NCBI RefSeq assembly: GCF_040137905.1
Contig: NZ_JBEFDG010000023.1
Location: 1-51,278, forward strand
DNA length: 51,278 nucleotides
Direction of reading: 5' to 3'
Origin: Corticimicrobacter sp040137905
GTDB lineage: Bacteria; Pseudomonadota; Gammaproteobacteria; Burkholderiales; Burkholderiaceae_B
Of the stretch, positions 8,904 through 16,073 are shown one piece after another. The position numbers were made by a program, and so were the translations under genes. The notes under the pieces were generated by a model. That model saw only the letters and a list, made by a program, of their open reading frames with translations, made no database searches and was not told where the DNA came from. Numbering within the stretch: position 1 is the stretch's first letter; each line of letters opens with the position of its first letter.

Positions 8904-10184
8904 ATGACACTCGCACTCTTTGTCTGCACGTTGATCGCCGGCATCGCCATCGGCATGCCTATCGCCTACGCCCTGCTGGCCTGCGGTGTTGCCCTGATGT
9001 GGCAAATCGGCCTGTTCGACGGCCAGATCCTGGCCCAGAACATCCTGAGCGCCGCAAGCAACTTTCCCTTGCTGGCCATTCCGCTGTTCATCATCGCCGG
9101 GGAAATCATGAACAATGGCGGCCTGTCGCGCCGCATCATTGCACTGGCCGTCGCCATGGTCGGACACCTGCGCGGAGGCCTGGGCTACGTCACCATTTTT
9201 GCCGGCGTACTGCTGTCCAGCCTGTCAGGGTCGGCGCTGGCCGACGCCGCCTCACTGACCGCACTGCTGCTGCCCATGATGGTCATGGCAGGCTATGACA
9301 AGAACCGGTCGGGCGGCTTGATTGCCTCCGTCTCCATTCTGGGCTCGATCATCCCGCCCAGCATCGGCTTCGTGGTGCTGGGCGTGGCCTCCGGCCTGTC
9401 GATTACCAAGCTGTTCCTGGCCGGCATTGCCCCCGGACTCATTCTGGCGGTGGCGCTGAGTATTGCGTGGTGGCTGCTCTCGCGCAACAGTACCGCCGAG
9501 CTCGCCCCACGCGCCTCGGCCAAAATACGGCTCAAGGCGCTCGGCGAAAGCTTCTGGGCCATGATGCTGCCGGTCATCATTGTCGTTGGCCTGCGCTTCG
9601 GCATCGTCACACCGACCGAGGCAGGAGCGGTCGCCGCCGTATATGCCCTGTTCGTCTCGATCGTCATCTACCGCGAACTCAGTCTGTACAGTCTGGTCGG
9701 GCTGCTGTTGCAGGCCGGCAAGACCACAGCCGCCGTGATGTTCCTGGTGGCAGCCGCAGCCGTACCCGCCTGGCTCATTACCCTGGCCGACATTCCCGGC
9801 CAGATCATCGACCTGATCGAACCCATCATGGATCAGCCCAAGCTGCTGGTCGTCGTGCTGATGGTGCTCATCACCCTGATCTCCATGGTCATGGACCTGA
9901 CCCCGACCGTACTGCTGCTGGCCCCCATTCTGATTCCGGTGGTCGAGGCGGCCGGCATCGACCCTGTCTACTTCGCAGTCCTGTTCATGATCAATTGCTC
10001 GATCGGCCTGATCACGCCGCCGGTCGGCACGGTACTGAACGTGGTGTGTGGCATCGGCAAGCTAAAGCTCGAACATTTGCTGCAGGGCGTGGCCCCCTTC
10101 CTGATCGCAGAGTTGCTGGTGCTGGCCCTGCTGGTTGCCTTTCCCGACCTCATCATGGTGCCGGCTGCCTGGCTATCTCGCTGA
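8904..10184 (+). CDS. TRAP transporter large permease (DctM family)
   Basis: The 426-residue protein is almost wholly hydrophobic and has the usual DctM length and about 12 helices. Family landmarks include IPLFIIAGEIMNNGGLSRRII, the GSALADAASLTALLLPMM segment, GSIIPPSIGFVVLGV, and near the C-terminus NCSIGLITPPVGTVLNV. The two helical hairpins ending in paired prolines (IIPPS and ITPPV) form the Na+ and substrate path in this family. It lies between the small permease and the binding protein gene, completing a full three-component TRAP system. The ligand is unknown from sequence. Confidence 0.93.
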   Translation: MTLALFVCTLIAGIAIGMPIAYALLACGVALMWQIGLFDGQILAQNILSAASNFPLLAIPLFIIAGEIMNNGGLSRRIIALAVAMVGHLRGGLGYVTIFAGVLLSSLSGSALADAASLTALLLPMMVMAGYDKNRSGGLIASVSILGSIIPPSIGFVVLGVASGLSITKLFLAGIAPGLILAVALSIAWWLLSRNSTAELAPRASAKIRLKALGESFWAMMLPVIIVVGLRFGIVTPTEAGAVAAVYALFVSIVIYRELSLYSLVGLLLQAGKTTAAVMFLVAAAAVPAWLITLADIPGQIIDLIEPIMDQPKLLVVVLMVLITLISMVMDLTPTVLLLAPILIPVVEAAGIDPVYFAVLFMINCSIGLITPPVGTVLNVVCGIGKLKLEHLLQGVAPFLIAELLVLALLVAFPDLIMVPAAWLSR

Positions 10185-10228
10185 CAGACGGTATTTGACC
10201 CTCACTTTCCCACCCAACGGACCGCAAC

Positions 10229-11230
10229 ATGCACAAAATACTCATCGCCCTGGCTGCCGCCACCTGCTTCTGCGCCACTGCGGCGGCAGCGGAGTACCGC
10301 TCCCACACGATCAAGTTTGCCGTCACCACGCCCAAGGGCACACCGCCGGTACAAGGCATGGAACTGTTCGCCGAGAAAGTGGCCGAGCGCAGCGGTGGCA
10401 AGATCAAGGTCCGACTCTTTCCCAATGGTGTGTTGGGCGGCGACGCTCAGGTACTGTCCTCGCTGCAGGGTGGTGTGGTCGAAATGATGATGTGGAGTGC
10501 CGGCAACCTGGTCACCCAGGTACCCGACTTCGGCCTGCTGGATCTGCCTTTCCTGTATACCGATCCCCAAAAGGTCGATGTGCTCCTCGACGGTGAGGTC
10601 GGTGATCGCCTGATCGCACAACTCCCCCAGCGTCAGTTGGTCGGCCTGGCCTTCTGGGAACTGGGCATGCGCCATCTGACCAACAACGTACGCCCCGTCG
10701 GCAGCCCCGAAGACGCCTCCGGTATCAAGATCCGCCTGCAGGAGTCTCCGGTCAGTGTCGATACCTGGCGGGCCCTGGGCGCGAACCCGACACCGCTGCC
10801 GTTTACCGAGGTGCATACCGCACTCGAAACCGGCACGGTGGATGGACAGGAAAATCCGGCCACTGTCATCCTGTCGGCCAAATTCAATGAAGTGCAAAAG
10901 TATCTTTCACTCACCCGCCACTCCTACAACGCACACATGGTGCTGGTCGGCAAACCGTTCTGGGACAGGTTGAACACCGACGAGCAGCAACTGCTCAAGG
11001 ATGTCGCCATGGAAATTCGCCTTGAGCAACGCAGGCTGTCCCGCGAGAACGATGCCAAGGTCATCGCCGAACTGGAGCAGGCCGGCATGCAAGTCAACCA
11101 TCTGGATGAAGAGGCACTGAGCCGCTTCCGCGAGCAGTTGCGCCCCGTCATTCTCGAGCACGCCAACAAAATCAACCCCGAACTGACGCAGAAAGCTTTC
11201 GAGATCGTCGGCTTCGATGCACAGGACTGA
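10229..11230 (+). CDS. TRAP transporter periplasmic solute-binding protein (DctP family)
   Basis: The 333-residue protein has a Sec signal peptide (about residues 1-21, LIALAAATCFCATAAAA, cleavage just before EYRSHTIKF) and the DctP fold. Typical features are KFAVTTPKGTPPVQGMELFAEKV at the start, a GVLGGDAQ motif, and the ligand-anchoring Arg region IKIRLQESPV near residue 170 followed by GTVDGQENP. The Arg normally binds a carboxylate, so an organic acid is the likely ligand. It follows the two permease genes. Its stop lies four bases before the nitrilase-family start, so the binding protein and that enzyme are probably co-expressed. Confidence 0.92.
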   Translation: MHKILIALAAATCFCATAAAAEYRSHTIKFAVTTPKGTPPVQGMELFAEKVAERSGGKIKVRLFPNGVLGGDAQVLSSLQGGVVEMMMWSAGNLVTQVPDFGLLDLPFLYTDPQKVDVLLDGEVGDRLIAQLPQRQLVGLAFWELGMRHLTNNVRPVGSPEDASGIKIRLQESPVSVDTWRALGANPTPLPFTEVHTALETGTVDGQENPATVILSAKFNEVQKYLSLTRHSYNAHMVLVGKPFWDRLNTDEQQLLKDVAMEIRLEQRRLSRENDAKVIAELEQAGMQVNHLDEEALSRFREQLRPVILEHANKINPELTQKAFEIVGFDAQD

Positions 11231-11234
11231 TGCC

Positions 11235-12068
11235 ATGAGCCATTCCCTTCCCGCACCCTTCAAAGTTTCCGTGGCCCAGGTGCAGCCCGTTCCCCACGAC
11301 CTGCCTGCCACGCTGCGCATCGTCGTTTCAGCCGCGCGAAAAGCCGCAGCCGAAGGGTCACGGCTGATCGCCTTCCCTGAAATGTACCTGACGCCAGATG
11401 CATACGAGACGCTTGAAACATTGCGCGAAGCCGCACTGGTTGTCGAGCGTGGCGATCTCGATCCGCTGCTGCAGGTCAGCGCCGAAACCGGTATCCATAT
11501 CGTGGTCGGATTCTTCGAGCGCGACGGCGACCGGACCTATAACACGGCGGCACTGATTGGCCCGCAGGGCCTCATCGGCCTGCACCACAAGCGCCATTTG
11601 CCACTGATGCCGGGAGACTGCTTCGTCGACATTCCGGAAGATATATCCGTGCCGATATTCGATACCGACATAGGCCGCATCGGCCTGGCCATCTGCTACG
11701 AAATCCGCTTCCCGGAAGTCGCGCGCACCCTGGCGCTGGAAGGGGCGGACATCATCGTGCTGCCGGCCGCCTGGCCAGAACAGGCCCGCATTCTGCCCGA
11801 TCTGTTCAGTACCGTGCGAGCCAACGAAAACCTGGTGTACTTCATGGCCCCCAACCGCAACGACGCGACATGCGGCATGCCTTTCATCGGCAACAGCCAC
11901 ATTATCGATCCACTGGGCAGCACCCTGGTCCGAGCCGGGGCCGAAGACGGTGTATTCACGGTCGAAATCGATATCACCCGCGCACGCAACAAATCCCTGA
12001 TCCGGGAACCGGGCGTGTTCGAAGTCCACCCGTTTCGTGACCGCCTGCCCGCCACCTACCGACTCTGA
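11235..12068 (+). CDS. Carbon-nitrogen hydrolase (nitrilase superfamily amidase)
   Basis: The 277-residue enzyme has the Glu-Lys-Cys triad of the nitrilase superfamily: E49 in FPEMYLTPD, K119 in HHKRHLPLMPGD and C154 in AICYEIRFPE. The superfamily hydrolyses non-peptide C-N bonds, here more likely an amide or carbamoyl group than a nitrile, judging from the short length. Start 11235 (MSHSLPAPF) is chosen because it falls just after the DctP stop; the in-frame start at 11217 would overlap it. The position between a TRAP transporter and an aldolase suggests that it deamidates an imported compound before aldol cleavage. This is inference. Confidence 0.88.
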   Translation: MSHSLPAPFKVSVAQVQPVPHDLPATLRIVVSAARKAAAEGSRLIAFPEMYLTPDAYETLETLREAALVVERGDLDPLLQVSAETGIHIVVGFFERDGDRTYNTAALIGPQGLIGLHHKRHLPLMPGDCFVDIPEDISVPIFDTDIGRIGLAICYEIRFPEVARTLALEGADIIVLPAAWPEQARILPDLFSTVRANENLVYFMAPNRNDATCGMPFIGNSHIIDPLGSTLVRAGAEDGVFTVEIDITRARNKSLIREPGVFEVHPFRDRLPATYRL

Positions 12069-12093
12069 TCCCTCATTTTTCCCAGGAAGCCCT

Positions 12094-12903
12094 ATGTCCG
12101 CACCCTCTCTTCTCACGCTCAAGGACAAGCTGCGCCATGAGCAGTTGATCACGTACGGCATGAATATCTACAGTGGTTCCTGCATGCCTGTGGAAACCGC
12201 CGGCCATCACGGTCTGGACTTTGTTTTCATCGACACCGAGCATACCGCGCTGGGCGTCGATGGACAGCTCGAAAAGATGCTTCTAGCCGCCCGCGTGGCA
12301 GGCGTCGATGCACTGGTGCGCGTCAGCGGCACCATCGAAGCAGAAATTCGTACCTCGCTGGAGCTGGGTGCGACAGGTGTCATCATTCCCCAGGTACACA
12401 ACGCCGAACAGATGCGCGCCATTATCCGCATGAGCAAATTCCCCGGCATGGGTCGTCGCGGCGGTGACAGTTCGGTGCGCTCGGCCCGTTTTGCCGCCGC
12501 CGGCTTCGACTGGCAGGCCTACACCGAATCGGAAAACGCACGCACAGTGATTGTTCCCATGGCCGAGAGCCATGAGTTCTTCGATGATATCGATGCCATC
12601 CTGGACGTACCCGGCATTGATGCCGTGCACTTCGGCCCGGCCGACTATTCGCTGTCGCGCAATTTGCCGGTGGACTACCGCATGCGCCATCCCGAAGTCC
12701 GCGCACGCCTGGAAGAACTGCTGGAAAAATGCCATGCTCGCAGCATCAAGGTCATGGTGCCCTGCGCCCCTGCCGATCTGGAGCAGGCACGGGAGTTGGT
12801 GGCGCTGGGTTGCGACATGCTGATCATGGGCAGTGACCTGTACTGGCTCAACCAGGCGGCCCAGCATGCTGCGCAGGTCCGCGCCACACTGGCCCAATCA
12901 TGA
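12094..12903 (+). CDS. HpcH/HpaI-family class II pyruvate aldolase
   Basis: The 269-residue protein resembles 2,4-dihydroxyheptanedioate and 2-keto-3-deoxy-sugar-acid aldolases, which split 4-hydroxy-2-oxo acids to pyruvate and an aldehyde. Landmarks are GLDFVFIDTEHTALG (catalytic His region near residue 50), PQVHNAEQ, the phosphate or carboxylate loop PGMGRRGG, and the metal-binding Glu in PMAESHEFF with its partner Asp in HFGPADYS. Start 12094 has a good AGGAAG ribosome site just upstream. The longer open frame from 12037 would overlap the previous gene. It is last in the TRAP operon and converges with yitT, leaving 22 bases between the stops. Confidence 0.88.
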   Translation: MSAPSLLTLKDKLRHEQLITYGMNIYSGSCMPVETAGHHGLDFVFIDTEHTALGVDGQLEKMLLAARVAGVDALVRVSGTIEAEIRTSLELGATGVIIPQVHNAEQMRAIIRMSKFPGMGRRGGDSSVRSARFAAAGFDWQAYTESENARTVIVPMAESHEFFDDIDAILDVPGIDAVHFGPADYSLSRNLPVDYRMRHPEVRARLEELLEKCHARSIKVMVPCAPADLEQARELVALGCDMLIMGSDLYWLNQAAQHAAQVRATLAQS

Positions 12904-12925
12904 CCCGGTCACGCCAGGCAGTCGC

Positions 12926-13543
12926 TCAGGCCAGGTAGCGATTGGGGCGATGGTTCATCGCAATGATCAGGTTCAACATGAAAGCCCCCACGATGGAAAT
13001 CGCCACCAGCGGCAGCGACACCACGAACAGCGAGGCTGCCAGGATCGCGAAGTCCAGCCCCATCTGCACCTTGCCGGCCCGGATGCCATGGCGCTCTTGC
13101 AGATAAAGCGCCAGAATGTTGAACCCCCCCAGGCTGGCGCGATGCCGGAACAGCACCAGCAGACCCAATCCCATCGCAATGCTGCCAATCGCAGTGGCAT
13201 ACAGGGGTTCGATACGGGCGATCTCGATAAAGTGCGGATGCAGCTCGGTGAACAGCGACACCAGGCCGATGGCGCAAATGGTCTTTACCGTAAAGGCCGG
13301 CCCCATGCGCCGCAGTGCCAGCACGAAAAACGGCGCGTTCAGCAGGAAGAACGCCGTGCCGAAACGCACATCCCAAGCATAGTGCAGCAAAAAGGCCAGC
13401 CCGGCCGTACCGCCGGTCAGCGTGCCGGCCTGGCGCAGCAGCATCACACCGAACGAGATCACGAAAGCGCCGGTCAGGATGGCCAGCGCATCCTCGACCA
13501 GGGTATGCGGGGCCTTTGTGTCGGAGATGACCGGTTGCGCCAT
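12926..13543 (-). CDS. YitT-family integral membrane protein (DUF161)
   Basis: The 205-residue protein has about five hydrophobic segments with the YitT signature: an N-terminal helix containing GAFVISFGVMLLRQAGTLTGGTAGLAFLLHY, then GTAFFLLNAPFFVLALRRMG, ending with ASLGGFNILALYLQERHG and two more helices. Its transport or sensory role is unknown in general. Start 13543 (MAQPVISDTK) begins 10 bases after the fdhE stop; the longer frame to 13639 would overlap fdhE. Its tight position makes it a likely last gene of the formate dehydrogenase operon. I infer co-transcription but no functional link. Confidence 0.8.
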   Translation of the reverse strand: MAQPVISDTKAPHTLVEDALAILTGAFVISFGVMLLRQAGTLTGGTAGLAFLLHYAWDVRFGTAFFLLNAPFFVLALRRMGPAFTVKTICAIGLVSLFTELHPHFIEIARIEPLYATAIGSIAMGLGLLVLFRHRASLGGFNILALYLQERHGIRAGKVQMGLDFAILAASLFVVSLPLVAISIVGAFMLNLIIAMNHRPNRYLA

Positions 13544-13553
13544 GGCGTGGCCG

Positions 13554-14489
13554 TCAGGGCAGCATGAGCGGATTGACGCCGCTGCGCGCCAGCCCCTTGG
13601 CATCCATTTCGGCATCCAGTGCCAACGTGGCCAGGTCATCGGCCACGGGGTCGAGGGCGCGATCGGCCTGCAGGTAGAACCCCTTCAGGTAACTGTCGCA
13701 ATCGCTGCAGCTTTCGGCGCGAACGGGTGCCTGGGCATCTTCCAGGCACCAGTAGTCAAGCGCGCCGGTGCCATCGCAATTGGTGCATTTGGTCCTGACG
13801 ACATGCCATTGGCTTTCACACAGGCTGCATTGCAGATAGCGCAATCCAGCCCGGCTGCCGTCGAGGATCACGCTGCCGACCGGGGCATGCCCGCAGACCG
13901 GGCACAGATGGCGATGTTCCCCCAGTTCGGCCACCCCGGCACCGGGCAAGCTGCTGGCCAATTGCCGCCAGTAGACCGACAGCGCGCCCCACAGCAACTG
14001 GGCCGCACCGGCCTCGGGAAGTACGGATCCGGGTTCTTCGCCGCGCAACCCGGCCAGCAGCGCATCGGCCCAGGCGTCACGCTGCGCGCCATCGGCCGTA
14101 CGCAGGCTCTCCAGCGCCTGACGTACCGGCGCGGACTGCATGGAGGGCAACGGTGCCACTTTATCCAGCAGGCTGTCCAGTTGCGCCTGCCAATGCGCAG
14201 AGCGCTGCCAGTGCCCGCTGTGCAACGGTGCGTAGGACTGGCCGCGCACCTGGTCGGCCAGGATCATGACCTCGGTTTCAGGCAACGGTGCCGCCTGGGA
14301 AACAGCCTGCTGAGCATCGGCAAGGTCAGCTGCCCATGACAGATAGTCAACCATCGGATGCCCTTCGGCCAGCGTACGCAGTCGCGCGGCGCGACGACCG
14401 TAGGGCGCGCCGGCCTGCGGCAGCAGAACCGGCTCGATCTGATCGACGCCGGGCGTGCGCTCGGACTCGGGCACGATGCGAATGCTCAT
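13554..14489 (-). CDS. fdhE: Formate dehydrogenase accessory protein FdhE
   Basis: The 311-residue cytoplasmic factor is needed to mature respiratory formate dehydrogenases. It carries the four CxxC pairs that define FdhE in its C-terminal half: CPVC, CSLC, CTNC and CSDC, which form rubredoxin-like metal sites. The N-terminal half is helical (YLSWAADLADAQQAVS). The start overlaps the fdoI stop by four bases (ATGA), indicating translational coupling. Gene order fdoG-H-I-fdhE is the same as in E. coli. The sulfurtransferase fdhD, also required for this enzyme class, is not in the window and must lie elsewhere. Confidence 0.95.
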   Translation of the reverse strand: MSIRIVPESERTPGVDQIEPVLLPQAGAPYGRRAARLRTLAEGHPMVDYLSWAADLADAQQAVSQAAPLPETEVMILADQVRGQSYAPLHSGHWQRSAHWQAQLDSLLDKVAPLPSMQSAPVRQALESLRTADGAQRDAWADALLAGLRGEEPGSVLPEAGAAQLLWGALSVYWRQLASSLPGAGVAELGEHRHLCPVCGHAPVGSVILDGSRAGLRYLQCSLCESQWHVVRTKCTNCDGTGALDYWCLEDAQAPVRAESCSDCDSYLKGFYLQADRALDPVADDLATLALDAEMDAKGLARSGVNPLMLP

Positions 14490-15157
14490 CGCGCACTCTC
14501 CGGCTGTTGCTGTGCGGCCTCCGCCTGCGCCGGCTTGGCAGACGAAATTTCCTGGTACCAGCGATCATGGTGCGCACGCGCCCACTTGCGGGTGACATAG
14601 CCGGTCACCATGCCACGGATCGAGCCCTTGACCCAGAAAGCGAGGTAAACGTGGCCGATGATCAGCAGCATCAGGCTTACGCCGGCAAAAGAATGCAGGA
14701 ACATCGCAATGCGCAGCAACGGGATTGGCACCAGATGGGCAAAATAGGCACGCCAGATCATCAGGCCCGTCACCAGCAGCAGCGTGATCAGGGCCATGAT
14801 GCCCCAGAACAGAAATTTCTGGCCGGCATTGTATTTGCCGATGCGCAGCTTCGTACTGTGATCGCCCGCCATCACCGACTTGACGTTACGCACCCAGATC
14901 AGATCTTCCTTGACGAACAGGTTGTATTTCACGAAGCGCACGAACAGATAGACCAGCGCCACGAACACCACCACCCCGAAGAACGGATGCAGCAGGCGCG
15001 CCATCTGCGGCGTACCGAACACGCCGTTGAGCCAGTTCAGGCTGGGAAACACCCACGACAGACCGGACAGCGATACCAGCGCAAAGCACACCACCATGGC
15101 CCAGTGACACATCCGGTCTGGCAGCGGTGTGCGCAGGATCATCTGCTTCTTGTTCAT
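14486..15157 (-). CDS. fdoI: Formate dehydrogenase gamma subunit, cytochrome b556
   Basis: The 223-residue membrane subunit takes electrons from the beta subunit and reduces quinone using two haem b groups. Four transmembrane helices are visible (about 18-38, 58-78, 115-135, 150-172), with candidate haem-ligand histidines in RMCHWAM, LLHPFFG, MFLHSFAG and IIGHVYLAF. The conserved C-terminal segment KGSIRGMVTGYVTRKWARAH is present. Its start overlaps the fdoH stop by four bases. The C-terminal tail is rich in Ala and Gln and variable. Confidence 0.95.
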   Translation of the reverse strand: MNKKQMILRTPLPDRMCHWAMVVCFALVSLSGLSWVFPSLNWLNGVFGTPQMARLLHPFFGVVVFVALVYLFVRFVKYNLFVKEDLIWVRNVKSVMAGDHSTKLRIGKYNAGQKFLFWGIMALITLLLVTGLMIWRAYFAHLVPIPLLRIAMFLHSFAGVSLMLLIIGHVYLAFWVKGSIRGMVTGYVTRKWARAHHDRWYQEISSAKPAQAEAAQQQPESAR

Positions 15158-16059
15158 GGTTTGTCTCCCTTTTGCTGATCTTCGTGATCTTCTTCGTTTT
15201 CGTCCACTTCATTGGGGCCGGCGCTCATGTAGTGCGCTGCCGCACCGGCCAGGGCCGTGACGAAGCCCAGCGCCGCCAGCGGCTTGAACCAGCCTTTCCA
15301 ACCCTCGACCACGCCACTGATATGCGGGTCCTTGGGCAGGCCATGATACAGCTCGGGCTGGTCGGCGTGCTGCAATACATACATCACATGCGTACCGCCC
15401 ACGCCCTGGGGATCATAGATGCCGGCGTTTTCCAGGCCGCGTGTCTTCATTTCCTCGACGCGGCCGGCAGCCTTGTGCAGCATGTCTTCCTTGGTGCCGA
15501 ACGAAATCGCACCGGTCGGGCAGGTCTTGACGCAGGAAGGCTCCTGGCCCACCTGCACGCGGTCGGAACACAGCGTGCACTTGTAGGCCTTGTTGTCTTC
15601 CTTGCTGATGCGCGGCACATCGAACGGACAGCCGGCCACGCAGTAGCCACAGCCGATACAGTGCTCGGACTGGAAGTCCACGATGCCATTGGCATATTGC
15701 ACGATGGCACCGGGCTGGGGACAGGACTTCAGGCAACCTGGATCCTCGCAGTGCATGCAGCCGTCCTTGCGGATCAGCCACTCCAGCTTGCCCTGCTCGT
15801 TGACGTGCTCGGCAAAGCGCATCAGCGTCCAGGTCTTGGGCGACAGGTCGGCCGGGTTGTCGTACACGCCGGCGTTGTGACCCACCTCGTCACGCAGATC
15901 GTTCCACTCGTTGCAGGCCACCTGACAGGCCTTGCAGCCGATGCAGATGCTGACGTCGATCAGCTTGGCCACCTCGGCCTTGTGATCCCGCACACGCGGG
16001 GCGGGCGTCAGGCTGTTGGTGGCCGAACGCCGGGTAATGTCCTGGGATTGCATAGTCAT
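15154..16059 (-). CDS. fdoH: Formate dehydrogenase iron-sulfur beta subunit
   Basis: The 301-residue subunit carries four [4Fe-4S] clusters that wire the catalytic subunit to the cytochrome b. The cysteine groups CIGCKACQVAC, CMHCEDPGCLKSC, CIGCGYCVAGC and CTLCSDR with CVKTC are all intact. One C-terminal membrane helix (about 253-272, FKPLAALGFVTALAGAAAHYM) anchors it, with an acidic tail after it. It follows fdoG after a short gap and overlaps fdoI by four bases. Length and domain order match FdnH/FdoH. Confidence 0.96.
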   Translation of the reverse strand: MTMQSQDITRRSATNSLTPAPRVRDHKAEVAKLIDVSICIGCKACQVACNEWNDLRDEVGHNAGVYDNPADLSPKTWTLMRFAEHVNEQGKLEWLIRKDGCMHCEDPGCLKSCPQPGAIVQYANGIVDFQSEHCIGCGYCVAGCPFDVPRISKEDNKAYKCTLCSDRVQVGQEPSCVKTCPTGAISFGTKEDMLHKAAGRVEEMKTRGLENAGIYDPQGVGGTHVMYVLQHADQPELYHGLPKDPHISGVVEGWKGWFKPLAALGFVTALAGAAAHYMSAGPNEVDENEEDHEDQQKGDKP

Positions 16060-16073
16060 GGTGCGTATCTCTC

